A stretch of 64,000 nucleotides of DNA from Pelagibacteraceae bacterium AG-359-E06 (GTDB taxonomy: Bacteria > Pseudomonadota > Alphaproteobacteria > Pelagibacterales > Pelagibacteraceae). A program made the translations under genes and the position numbers. Shown one piece after another: positions 19,023-26,933 of the stretch. The notes beneath the pieces are model-generated. The model had not been told where the DNA came from, ran no database searches, and saw nothing but the letters and a program-made list of their open reading frames with translations. Position 1 is the first letter of the stretch. Every line of letters starts with the position of its first letter. The stretch spans positions 35,610 to 99,609 of the forward strand of contig QCET01000002.1 of NCBI GenBank assembly GCA_003280495.1, read 5' to 3'.

Positions 19023-20175
19023 AATAATCTACTCGAGATCCTTTTTTTACAATACTTTTTTTTTGACTCAATTTAATCCAACAATTTGCATTTACTAAGC
19101 TTTTTATTCTAAAAGATTCCTGGCCACTTAAAATTTTGAGAGTTTTATTATTTGTTATGCCCCTTAAAAATAGAGTTAAATTTTTATTTTTTTTATAATT
19201 TTGTAGCATGCGTCCATTTTTTAATTTTAAGATTTTGCTTTGTAGTTTTAACAATAAAGGCGTAATTAAAAAGTGAAACCCCACAATTGTAGAAATTGGA
19301 TTACCAGGTAAACCAAAATAGTAACTACTTTTTTTAATTGCAAATAAAGTTGGCCGACCAGGTTTCATCAAAATTTTATGAAAAATTACCTTAAACTTAT
19401 TTTTTTTAAGCACTTGAGGAATGAAATCTTTGTGTCCTGCAGATACTCCTCCAGTTGATATTATAATCACATTTTTTATTTTTTGAATTTTTCTAATTTT
19501 ACTGTGTAGCTGTTTAACATTATCTTTTAAAATACCAAGATATATAAATTTAAAATTCAGCCTCTCACTAAATGATTTTATATATTCTGGTATAGAATTA
19601 ATGACTTTATCATTAATTTTTACGTTATCTATAATTTCATTACCTGTGCAAAATAAAATTATAGTTGGTTTTTGATAAACTTTAATATTTTTGATTCCAA
19701 GAGATTTTAAAGCTAAAAGATCTGGAGCAGTAATAGTAGTATTTTTTTTTAAAATAATCTGTCCTTTTTTGTAATCACTGCCAATTTTTCGAACATTTGT
19801 ATTTTTGCTAATTTTTTTTTTTAATTTTACTGCTCCTTTTTCAATTTGCAGATTTTCATATGGCATCATACAGTCATATGGATGAAATATCTTTGCGCCT
19901 GTACTAATTTTATAACAACAATTTTTTTTGTATTTAATTTTATTTTTTTGACCCGCTGAAGTTGCGCCTAAAATTTTAAAACTTTTATTAGATACTGTAT
20001 CAGATGATTTAAATGCAAATCCATCGAGTAAACTATTATTAAAAAAAGGGTTATTTTTTTTTGAATTAATATTTCTTACACAAACATGTTGTAAAGACTT
20101 CTCGACTTTTACAATACTCGTTTTCTTACGAGCAAAATTTAATACTCTTTTCAAAGCAGCTGAGTAAGTTAACAT
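19012..20175 (-). CDS. moeA: Molybdopterin molybdenumtransferase MoeA
   Basis: A 387-residue enzyme that inserts molybdate into adenylated molybdopterin. Recognised parts are NSLLDGFAFKSSD near residue 45, the MoCF-type core (ILFCTGNEI, IISTGGVSAGHKDFIPQVL) and KPGRPTLFAIKKSSYYFGLPGNPIS. It is more lysine-rich than usual, as expected at this GC content. It sits 1 base after moaC and overlaps moaD. Confidence 0.93.
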   Translation of the reverse strand: MLTYSAALKRVLNFARKKTSIVKVEKSLQHVCVRNINSKKNNPFFNNSLLDGFAFKSSDTVSNKSFKILGATSAGQKNKIKYKKNCCYKISTGAKIFHPYDCMMPYENLQIEKGAVKLKKKISKNTNVRKIGSDYKKGQIILKKNTTITAPDLLALKSLGIKNIKVYQKPTIILFCTGNEIIDNVKINDKVINSIPEYIKSFSERLNFKFIYLGILKDNVKQLHSKIRKIQKIKNVIIISTGGVSAGHKDFIPQVLKKNKFKVIFHKILMKPGRPTLFAIKKSSYYFGLPGNPISTIVGFHFLITPLLLKLQSKILKLKNGRMLQNYKKNKNLTLFLRGITNNKTLKILSGQESFRIKSLVNANCWIKLSQKKSIVKKGSRVDYYDY

Positions 20176-20176
20176 T

Positions 20177-20719
20177 TTACTTTAAATGAGATAGAAATTC
20201 TGGAAGACCGTTGGGGTTTAGCCATAATCCACTTTTGCCACCTTGTTTTACTAGTAGTCTGATTTCTTCTATAGACAAGTCTGGATTTACAATTTTACTT
20301 AAATCGTAAATAGTTATTAGAGCAGCATTTACACCCATAATAGCTTCCATCTCTACACCTGTTTTTGCGTGTGCGGATACTAAACAATAAACTTCCAAGG
20401 AATAATTACTTTTATTTAAAACTATTTTAATCGAAGAATGCTCAATTGATAATGGATGACACAAAGGAATTAAATCGCTTGTTTTTTTAACGCCCAATAA
20501 ACCTCCAACTTCTGCCAAACTAATAGGATCACCTTTTGGCATATTTTGATTTTCAATTAAATTAAAAACTTTTGAACCGACTATTATTGATCCACATGCT
20601 AAGGCTCTCCTAAGCGTAACTTTTTTGTCAGAAACATCTATCATGTTGTATGATTTTTCTTCAAACAACTCTTTAGTCCAATCTTTAAGATCTTCCTTTG
20701 TTACAATTTTTAATTTCAA
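20177..20719 (-). CDS. moaC: Cyclic pyranopterin monophosphate synthase MoaC
   Basis: A 180-residue enzyme that with MoaA makes cyclic pyranopterin monophosphate from GTP. The core matches MoaC: MIDVSDKKVTLRRA, LIPLCHPL and KTGVEMEAIMGVNAAL with the catalytic lysine. There are about 25 residues before the usual start region (MKLKIVTKEDLKDWTKELF), longer than in E. coli. The gene is 1 base downstream of moaA and 1 base upstream of moeA. Confidence 0.94.
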   Translation of the reverse strand: MKLKIVTKEDLKDWTKELFEEKSYNMIDVSDKKVTLRRALACGSIIVGSKVFNLIENQNMPKGDPISLAEVGGLLGVKKTSDLIPLCHPLSIEHSSIKIVLNKSNYSLEVYCLVSAHAKTGVEMEAIMGVNAALITIYDLSKIVNPDLSIEEIRLLVKQGGKSGLWLNPNGLPEFLSHLK

Positions 20720-20720
20720 A

Positions 20721-21758
20721 CTAACCTCCTATTGAAGCTAAATGCGGGGTTGCTCCTGTATCTCCGAGTTCAAGATAGTGAGATTCTTTTTTAAATCTTA
20801 ACTGAGTTAGAATTAAGTTTAACAACTCTTTTTTCTGCGAAGCATCTTTTAATAAGGGTCTTAAACTAACTCCAGTATTACCAAATAGACAAAGTCTTAA
20901 TTCACCCTTTGCGGTCACTCTTAACCTGTTGCAACTTTTGCAAAAATCTTTTGAGTAAGGCGCAATAATACCGAATTTACCTTTTGAACTTGGATTTACA
21001 TAATTTATTGAAGGCCCTGCATCACTTACTCTATCTATAGAATTCCATTTATTTTTAATAAGATAATCTTTAAATATTTTTGATGGTACATGGTATTTAT
21101 TAAAATAATTCAAATTATCTCCAGTTTGCATTAATTCTATATACCTAAAGTCAATTTTCTTTTTGTTTATAAAATCTGACCAAGCATCAAAATCTCTTTC
21201 AGTGTCATTCACTCCTTTTAATAACACAGCATTTATTTTAATATTCGTAAAACCTTTGCTTTGTAAAATATCAATTCCCTCAAGAATTTGTTTTAATTTG
21301 TCATGACCTGTTACTTCTTTAAAGGTTTGAGAATTTAAGCTATCAATACTAATATTAATCCCGTTAATTTTTGTATCGACTATTTGTTCTGCTATTTTAT
21401 TTAATTTATAGCCATTTGTTGTAATTACCACATTGTGAATATTTTTTTTATTTTTTATTATCTTAATTATATCAAAGAAATCTTTTCGTACGGTCGGTTC
21501 ACCACCAGTTATTCTAATTTTAGATACGCCTAAATCAGATAAAGCATCAACAAGATTGTTAATTTCACTAATGTCTAAAAACCCGGGTGCATTTGAAGGT
21601 TTAAAATAACCATTAGGCAAGCAATAGCCGCACTTAAAATTACAAACATCAGTAATTGAAAGCCGAATATATGGAAACGATCTCCCGAAATTGTCCCTCA
21701 ATTTTTCCATTGAGGACAGAGTATCACTATTAAGTATTATTGGAACATTTTTATTCAA
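20721..21758 (-). CDS. moaA: GTP 3',8-cyclase MoaA
   Basis: A 345-residue radical SAM enzyme with two 4Fe-4S clusters. The N-terminal motif is CNFKCGYC and the C-terminal cluster ligands are in CKSCNRLRVTAKGELRLCLFG. The GTP-site segment ITGGEPTVRKDF is present and the protein ends in Gly-Gly (SIGG), a conserved tail needed for activity. It leads the moaA-C-moeA-moaD-E operon and is divergent from the sulfite dehydrogenase gene, which needs the cofactor. Confidence 0.95.
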   Translation of the reverse strand: MNKNVPIILNSDTLSSMEKLRDNFGRSFPYIRLSITDVCNFKCGYCLPNGYFKPSNAPGFLDISEINNLVDALSDLGVSKIRITGGEPTVRKDFFDIIKIIKNKKNIHNVVITTNGYKLNKIAEQIVDTKINGINISIDSLNSQTFKEVTGHDKLKQILEGIDILQSKGFTNIKINAVLLKGVNDTERDFDAWSDFINKKKIDFRYIELMQTGDNLNYFNKYHVPSKIFKDYLIKNKWNSIDRVSDAGPSINYVNPSSKGKFGIIAPYSKDFCKSCNRLRVTAKGELRLCLFGNTGVSLRPLLKDASQKKELLNLILTQLRFKKESHYLELGDTGATPHLASIGG

Positions 21759-21840
21759 CTAAAAATTGATAATGCAAAATACAACCAATAGTAGATACCA
21801 AGATATTTTAATTGCATATATTATGTTGCTTAGCAAAAAC

Positions 21841-21848
21841 AGGAGGGG
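21841..21848 (+). promoter_or_regulatory. Strong Shine-Dalgarno site deciding the sulfite dehydrogenase start
   Basis: AGGAGGGG lies immediately before the ATG at 21851, a strong ribosome binding site for this genome. It favours that start over the track start at 21812, which would add MHILCCLAKTGGV in front of the Tat signal. Confidence 0.8.
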
Positions 21849-21850
21849 TT

Positions 21851-23059
21851 ATGAAAAAAAGAAAAAGTAATATTAATCCTAGTAGAAGAAAATTTTTAAC
21901 TGGTTCGGCTACAGTTGCTGGAGTTGCGGCAGCTAGTGCATTAGTTCCAATTAAAGTTTCTTATGCAAATCATACTGCCAGCGATGCTAAAGGTTTACCA
22001 GGCTTTATTAAGTGGAAAAAAAGATCTTCATTGATCATTCACTCAGATAAAACAATGGAGACACATAGAGAAGCTATTGGTTCAAGTGTGATAACGCCTA
22101 TTAGACATATATATATTAGAAATAACATGCCAACAATGACTGATGCTCAAATTGGTAAAAAATCTCAATGGAAACTAAAAGTTGAAGGTGTAAAAAATCC
22201 TAAAACATTTACTCTGTCACAACTACAAAATCTTGGAAGAACTACAATGGCAACTGTTCTACAATGTTCAGGTAATGGTAGAGGTTTCTTTCCTCATAAA
22301 CCAAGAGGCTCTCAGTGGAAAACTGGAGCAGCTGCTTGTGTAATGTGGACAGGTATTCCATTATCAACTGTAATAAAAGCTTGTGGCGGATTATCAGGTG
22401 GTGCAAAATATGTTACTGCAACTGGTTCTGATATGCCATCAAATCTTGATCCCAAAAAAGCTTTAGTTGAAAGATCAGTACCAGTTAAAGTTAAAAAGGA
22501 TGCGATGCTCGCTTGGGAAATGAACGGTGTAGCATTACCTAATGCACATGGAGGACCATTACGTTTCATTCCACCAGGATACTTCGGAATTAATAACGTA
22601 AAGCATTGTGGTAAAATTGCATTCACAAAAGATCAATCACAAGTGAAATATATGAAAAAAAGTTATAGAATTTCACCGATTGGAAAAAAAGGATCACAAT
22701 ACCCAAGTTGTTGGGAAATGCCAGTCAAATCATGGATCACTTCACCAATGAAAAGATCTTCTTCAGGAAATGTAAGTATTTCTGGAGTAGCATTTGGTGG
22801 CACAAGAAAAGTATCCAGTGTTTCCGTATCAACTGACGGCGGTAAAAATTGGAAAAAAGCTAAACTTATAGGTCCAGATCTGGGTAAATTTGCATGGAGA
22901 CAATTTGTATTTAATGCAAAATTAAAACCAGGGAAATATAATATCGCAAGCAAAGCTTCAGCTGGTGGAAAATCTCAACCAAAATTGAGAATGGAAAACA
23001 GAAGAGGTTACGCCCATAACGGTTGGAGAGACCATAGCTTAAATATTAGTGTCAGCTAA
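21851..23059 (+). CDS. sorA: Sulfite dehydrogenase molybdopterin subunit (SorA/SoxC-like), Tat-exported
   Basis: A 402-residue sulfite oxidase-family protein. The N-terminus carries a Tat signal (SRRKFLTGSATVAG). The molybdenum-binding cysteine is C139 in VLQCSGNGRGFF, with the family arginine close by, and HGGPLRFIPPGYFGINNVKH is the conserved substrate-channel region. The C-terminal part is the Ig-like dimerisation domain (VSSVSVSTDGGKNWKKAKL). It oxidises sulfite to sulfate in the periplasm and passes electrons to the cytochrome encoded next, whose GTG start overlaps it by 11 bases. The symbol is given by organisation; SoxC is the alternative name. Confidence 0.88.
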   Translation: MKKRKSNINPSRRKFLTGSATVAGVAAASALVPIKVSYANHTASDAKGLPGFIKWKKRSSLIIHSDKTMETHREAIGSSVITPIRHIYIRNNMPTMTDAQIGKKSQWKLKVEGVKNPKTFTLSQLQNLGRTTMATVLQCSGNGRGFFPHKPRGSQWKTGAAACVMWTGIPLSTVIKACGGLSGGAKYVTATGSDMPSNLDPKKALVERSVPVKVKKDAMLAWEMNGVALPNAHGGPLRFIPPGYFGINNVKHCGKIAFTKDQSQVKYMKKSYRISPIGKKGSQYPSCWEMPVKSWITSPMKRSSSGNVSISGVAFGGTRKVSSVSVSTDGGKNWKKAKLIGPDLGKFAWRQFVFNAKLKPGKYNIASKASAGGKSQPKLRMENRRGYAHNGWRDHSLNISVS

Positions 23060-23363
23060 TTTTTATAAAATATTAACAATCTTAGTTTTGTTCTCGTCGG
23101 CAGCAATTGCCGACGAGAATGCTAAAGGAATGAAGCTTTTCAATGAGAAAGCTATGTGTGCTACATGCCACACCATGAAAGCCGCTGGTTCTAAAGGAAA
23201 TGTAGGACCGAATCTCGACACATTAAAACCGACCGTTGCTCAAGTAAAAGATATTGTAACTCACGGATTAGGCGCCATGCCTGCTTTTGGCGAGGATGGA
23301 TTGCTAACACCAGAAGAAATTGATACTGTGTCAATTTATGTTGCCAAAAACGCAGGAAAGTAG
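23049..23363 (+). CDS. sorB: Monohaem cytochrome c, sulfite dehydrogenase partner (SorB-like)
   Basis: A 104-residue protein with signal peptide (YKILTILVLFSSAAIA-D) and a single haem site CATCH at 37-41. A methionine ligand is likely in LGAMPAFGE, and the end EEIDTVSIYVAKNAG matches class I cytochrome c. It starts at a GTG overlapping sorA. The size and order match SorAB. An unusual perfect hairpin falls in its signal-peptide codons (see findings). Confidence 0.85.
   Translation: MSANFYKILTILVLFSSAAIADENAKGMKLFNEKAMCATCHTMKAAGSKGNVGPNLDTLKPTVAQVKDIVTHGLGAMPAFGEDGLLTPEEIDTVSIYVAKNAGK
23091..23119 (+). repeat. Perfect 12-bp intragenic hairpin in sorB
   Basis: TTCTCGTCGGCA and TGCCGACGAGAA are exact inverted repeats with a 5-base loop. 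The stem is GC-richer than its surroundings and covers the codons around the signal peptidase site. No T run follows, so it is not a standard terminator. It could slow ribosomes or stabilise mRNA. Confidence 0.85.
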
Positions 23364-23375
23364 GTATAAGAGATT

Positions 23376-23576
23376 ATGATTGATTTTCTAAATATGGATG
23401 GTTATGGAATATATATTTGGCCGGCATACGCTATTGCGTTTAGTTTAATTTCATTTTTATATTTTAGATCTATTAAGCAGCTTAAAAAACTTGAAAAAGA
23501 AATTCAGGCCCTTGAACAAAAAGCTGCAGCGGAGAAAATTAAAACCGCAAGAAACTCTATAAGTCAAACTGCTTAA
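23376..23576 (+). CDS. ccmD: CcmD-like haem exporter small subunit
   Basis: A 66-residue membrane protein with the CcmD pattern: MDGYGIYIWPAYAIAFSLISFLYF, one transmembrane helix, then a charged coiled-coil tail (LKKLEKEIQALEQKAAAEKI). CcmD holds the haem-handling CcmABC complex during cytochrome c maturation. It lies 12 bases after sorB, and no ccmA, B or C gene is nearby, which is unusual for ccmD. Confidence 0.75.
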   Translation: MIDFLNMDGYGIYIWPAYAIAFSLISFLYFRSIKQLKKLEKEIQALEQKAAAEKIKTARNSISQTA

Positions 23577-24313
23577 AAAATCTTAAATCCAATTCTTAAG
23601 GCTACAGCAATAACTAATACCGATGTTATCATTGCTAATATTCTTGTCGGAATTATTTTAATACTTAAATAGTTTCCTATTTGACCACCAATAAATACGG
23701 CTAAAAATAAATACCAAAAATTAAATATTTCATTGATTATTCCATACTTAGTTAATTGACCAAATATTCCTGATACTGAATTGATAAGAATAAATATTGA
23801 TGCAGAAGTTATTATGATTTTAGGTCTTTCAGCTCTAAGCAGGAATAAAATTGGGCTTAAAAATATACCACCTCCTATTCCGACAATACCAGATATAAAT
23901 CCTAAAATTGATCCTATGATAAAGCAAATAAATTTAGGTAACGACCTATAATTTTCAATATTGTCGTCGTAAGTTTTAAAATTAAACAAAATTAAAACAC
24001 CTGCTATCAATAAAACTGTAAATAGTAATAATTCGAAAATATATTTATCGATTAATAGTGTTCCACCAAAATAAGCGAATGGAATTGAGCCAACTAAAAA
24101 AGGTGCTAAAAAATTTATATTGTAGTTGCCCCTTCTAATATAATTAAAACAATTTCCTGAAACAACAATGATATTACACATTAAAGCTATTACGGGAAAA
24201 ATTGCATAGGAGATACCCCATAGAAGCATTAAAGCCAGGTAAGTAGAGCCACCTCCAAAGCCAACGCTGGAATAGATTATTGAAGTTATGAAAAACAATA
24301 AAGCTAAATTCAT
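23573..24313 (-). CDS. TauE/SafE (TSUP) family membrane transporter
   Basis: A 246-residue protein with about eight hydrophobic helices. The duplicated family motif is seen as YSSVGFGGGSTYLALM near the N-terminus and GFISGIVGIGGGIFLSPIL in the middle. TSUP members export sulfite, sulfoacetate or take up sulfur compounds. Convergent overlap (4 bases) with ccmD next to a sulfite dehydrogenase suggests a sulfur oxyanion as substrate, by context only. Confidence 0.85.
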   Translation of the reverse strand: MNLALLFFITSIIYSSVGFGGGSTYLALMLLWGISYAIFPVIALMCNIIVVSGNCFNYIRRGNYNINFLAPFLVGSIPFAYFGGTLLIDKYIFELLLFTVLLIAGVLILFNFKTYDDNIENYRSLPKFICFIIGSILGFISGIVGIGGGIFLSPILFLLRAERPKIIITSASIFILINSVSGIFGQLTKYGIINEIFNFWYLFLAVFIGGQIGNYLSIKIIPTRILAMITSVLVIAVALRIGFKIF

Positions 24314-24367
24314 ATATAAACTATTGTTAAAAATTATATCTCACTATATAAAATAAGCACTCACTAA

Positions 24368-24895
24368 ATGCCTATAGATAGTCAAAAAGAATTTAAACCA
24401 ATAAATATATCTGTATTAACTATTTCAGACACTAGAACTGAAGCGACTGACAAATCAGGTCAAATTTTAGCAAATAAAATTAAGGAGAAAGGTCATGGCC
24501 TCAAGCATAAAGAAATAGTTATTGATGATAAAGAAATAATTAAATCTAAAATTCAAGAGTGGTGCAATATTAAAGATGTTGATGTAATTATTGCAACGGG
24601 TGGGACTGGCTTAACTGGAAGAGACACAACCCCAGAAGCACTAGATGAAATTAAAGATAAAGAAATACCAGGTTTTGGAGAATTATTTAGACTAATAAGT
24701 TATAAAAAAATCGGAGCTTCTACAATTCAATCAAGGGCAATGGCAGTATTAGTTAATGGTAAATATATTTTTGCACTTCCAGGATCGAGCGGTGCAGTTG
24801 CTGATGCTTGGGAGGAAATTTTAAAATATCAGCTGGATTCAAGATTTAAACCTTGTAATTTTATAGACTTAATACCTCGACTTAAAGAAAAATAG
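24368..24895 (+). CDS. moaB: Molybdopterin adenylyltransferase-type protein MoaB
   Basis: A 175-residue MoaB/Mog-family protein. The fold markers are ISVLTISDTRTEATDKSG, IIATGGTGLTGRDTTPEAL and FALPGSSGAVADAWEEIL. In organisms lacking mog, MoaB-type proteins adenylate molybdopterin before MoeA acts. It is divergent from the TSUP gene and convergent with zur, so it forms its own unit but completes the nearby cofactor set. Confidence 0.92.
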   Translation: MPIDSQKEFKPINISVLTISDTRTEATDKSGQILANKIKEKGHGLKHKEIVIDDKEIIKSKIQEWCNIKDVDVIIATGGTGLTGRDTTPEALDEIKDKEIPGFGELFRLISYKKIGASTIQSRAMAVLVNGKYIFALPGSSGAVADAWEEILKYQLDSRFKPCNFIDLIPRLKEK

Positions 24896-24900
24896 AAAAT

Positions 24901-25299
24901 TTATAATTTACACCTTTTGCATAACCCGTAAAATTCTAAATTATATTTTTCATATTTCATTCCGGTATTGTCTTGAAAATTTGTTAAATAAGTTGAAAGC
25001 TTTGAATTCATTATTTCTGTTATTTTTTGACATTTTTTACAAATTGAAAATGCTGTTGCTTTTGAGGTCTCGCATTCTGAATTCTTACAATCAACAAATG
25101 CATTTTTGCTTTCTATTTTATGTATTACTCCCAGTTCTACCAATTTTTCTAATGCTCTGTAGACCTGCGGGGGAGCGTTAATACCTTTTTTTTTAACACT
25201 CGATAAAATAGAATACGCCTTTAATGGTTTTTTGGCTTTTCTAATCGTTTCTAAGACTATCTGTTGATTTTTACTTAAGTTAACTTGTTTATGCTTCAT
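24901..25299 (-). CDS. zur: Fur-family zinc regulator Zur
   Basis: A 132-residue Fur-family repressor. The N-terminal winged helix is NQQIVLETIRKAKKPLKAYSILSSV with recognition region PPQVYRALEKL; the C-terminal domain has structural-zinc pairs CKKC and CKRC. The usual His-rich stretch before the first CxxC is reduced (SKATAFSICKKC). Its place as third gene of znuC-znuB-zur, 8 bases after znuB, makes Zur rather than Fur the sound name, and implies autoregulation. Confidence 0.87.
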   Translation of the reverse strand: MKHKQVNLSKNQQIVLETIRKAKKPLKAYSILSSVKKKGINAPPQVYRALEKLVELGVIHKIESKNAFVDCKNSECETSKATAFSICKKCQKITEIMNSKLSTYLTNFQDNTGMKYEKYNLEFYGLCKRCKL

Positions 25300-25307
25300 A
25301 ATATAAA

Positions 25308-26117
25308 TTATACCACCTTACCTTTTATCTTTATACGCTTTAAATTTATTAGAGATAACAAAAACAAAGATAAAGCTGCCACAATAATTGACGGTCCGGA
25401 GGGTGAATTAAATTCTAATGAAGCAAACAATCCTAACAAAACTGAAAGCGCACCACCAACTGTTGCAATAAAGACCATCATTAAAGGGTTATCTGAAAGG
25501 TTTCTTGCCATCGCTGCTGGCATAATCAACATACCAGTTATCAAAAGAAGACCAACCATTTTTATAGAGATTGCAATAATTGCAGCCATCAGTAAGGTAA
25601 ATATTATATTTACTCTATCCGGGTTCATTCCTTCGGCTTGAGCAAGATCGTAATTTACAGTTGATGCAAACAACGGTTTCCAAATTATTTTTAGAGTAAT
25701 CAATATAATTGCACCCCCTAACCAAATAATTAAAATATCTAAATTATTCACTGACAGAATATCTCCAAAAAGCAAACCCATAATGTCAAATCGTATAAAT
25801 GATAAAAAACTAATGGTAACAAGACCCAAGGCCAAAGTAGAGTGGGCTAATAAACCTAGTAAAGCATCTCCAGGGAGGTTTGTTACTCTTTGTAAATTAA
25901 TTAAAAATATAGCAACAACGGCAGATATGAGAAAAACTGCAAATGAAATATTCATTTCAAATGACAAAGCCAACGTAACACCTAAAAGAGCAGAATGTGC
26001 CAATGTATCTCCAAAAAATGAAAGTCTTCTCCAAATAGTAAAACATCCTAAAGGACCAGTTACTATTGCTACTCCCAAACCAGCAATTAAAGCTCTTATA
26101 AAAAAATCATCTAGCAT
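25308..26117 (-). CDS. znuB: Zinc ABC transporter permease ZnuB
   Basis: A 269-residue ABC-3 family permease with about eight membrane helices. Characteristic stretches include GPLGCFTIWRRLSFFGDTLAHSALLGV near the start and GLLLITGMLIMPAAMARNL in the last third. It overlaps znuC by one base and is followed by zur. It forms the inner-membrane channel for zinc delivered by ZnuA. Confidence 0.94.
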   Translation of the reverse strand: MLDDFFIRALIAGLGVAIVTGPLGCFTIWRRLSFFGDTLAHSALLGVTLALSFEMNISFAVFLISAVVAIFLINLQRVTNLPGDALLGLLAHSTLALGLVTISFLSFIRFDIMGLLFGDILSVNNLDILIIWLGGAIILITLKIIWKPLFASTVNYDLAQAEGMNPDRVNIIFTLLMAAIIAISIKMVGLLLITGMLIMPAAMARNLSDNPLMMVFIATVGGALSVLLGLFASLEFNSPSGPSIIVAALSLFLLSLINLKRIKIKGKVV

Positions 26118-26860
26118 TAAATTTTTTTCGTTTTTATTGTTCCATCTGCTGAGTGAGTATGGTCGTGTTTGTGTTCATAAATCGATAACGTATTAGATGC
26201 CCTATCACCAAAAAGCTCTTTATAATTATGATTATTTGCTACAGTTTTAGGCGTTCCTGAACAGCAGATATGACCATTTAAACATACAACATAATCTGTA
26301 GCAGACATTACAACGTGTAAATCGTGAGAAATTAGTAATATTCCGCATTTTAGATTTTCAGAAATCAATCTTATTAATTCGTATAGCGCTATCTCACCTT
26401 TAAAGTCTACACCTTGGACTGGTTCATCCAATACTAAAAATTCAGGTTTTTTTGCAATAGCTCGCGCAATCAATACTCTTTGAAACTCACCACCGGATAA
26501 ACTTTTAATATTCCTATATTTTAAATTTTTTACGCCAGTTAAATTTAAAGCATCATCTAAATCTTTTTCTTTTAACTGTTCTGTAAGGTTCATGAAATCA
26601 ATAACACGTACGGGCAAAGTCCAATCAATTGAAATTTTTTGCGGCACGTATCCAATTTTATTTGTATATTTATCAACATGGCCTTCAGCATTTTTGTAGA
26701 TTCCTAATGCAATTTTTGCTGTTGTTGATTTACCCGACCCATTAGGCCCTATAAGAGTTACAATTTCTCCTTTTTTTACTTCAAACGAAACACCCTTTAC
26801 TAACCATGTGTTATTTATCTTAAGTCCGGCATTATTCAATTTTGCTACAACATTATTCAT
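26117..26860 (-). CDS. znuC: Zinc ABC transporter ATP-binding protein ZnuC
   Basis: A 247-residue ATPase with Walker A GPNGSGKST, signature LSGGEFQRVLIARAI and Walker B FLVLDEPVQGVD, then the switch histidine in LLISHDLHVV. The C-terminus is His-rich (YEHKHDHTHSADG), as in other ZnuC proteins. It leads znuC-znuB-zur, with the start 73 bases from that of divergent znuA. Confidence 0.94.
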   Translation of the reverse strand: MNNVVAKLNNAGLKINNTWLVKGVSFEVKKGEIVTLIGPNGSGKSTTAKIALGIYKNAEGHVDKYTNKIGYVPQKISIDWTLPVRVIDFMNLTEQLKEKDLDDALNLTGVKNLKYRNIKSLSGGEFQRVLIARAIAKKPEFLVLDEPVQGVDFKGEIALYELIRLISENLKCGILLISHDLHVVMSATDYVVCLNGHICCSGTPKTVANNHNYKELFGDRASNTLSIYEHKHDHTHSADGTIKTKKI

Positions 26861-26893
26861 AATAATAAATTAATTTATTGACAAATACGTAAT

Positions 26894-26908
26894 TGTTACA
26901 TTATAACG
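26894..26908. promoter_or_regulatory. Second, imperfect Zur-like operator
   Basis: GTTACATTATAAC is a near-palindrome (GTTA...TAAC arms) 3 bases before the stronger site, on the znuC-proximal side. Two adjoining sites between divergent genes would let Zur control both directions. Inferred from symmetry. Confidence 0.5.
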
Positions 26909-26910
26909 CT

Positions 26911-26925
26911 TGTTATAATATAACA
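26911..26925. promoter_or_regulatory. Predicted Zur operator in the znuA/znuC divergent promoter
   Basis: TGTTATAATATAACA is a perfect palindrome around a central A and agrees with known Zur boxes of the GTTATAnTATAAC type. It sits 8 bases before the znuA ATG, where bound Zur would block transcription or initiation. Zur is encoded in the same locus. Confidence 0.8.
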
Positions 26926-26933
26926 TTATAATA

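Noticed and set aside
25285-26196. Plus-strand ORFs of 118 and 137 aa opposite znuB
   Set aside because: Antisense to a clear ABC permease; no family features.
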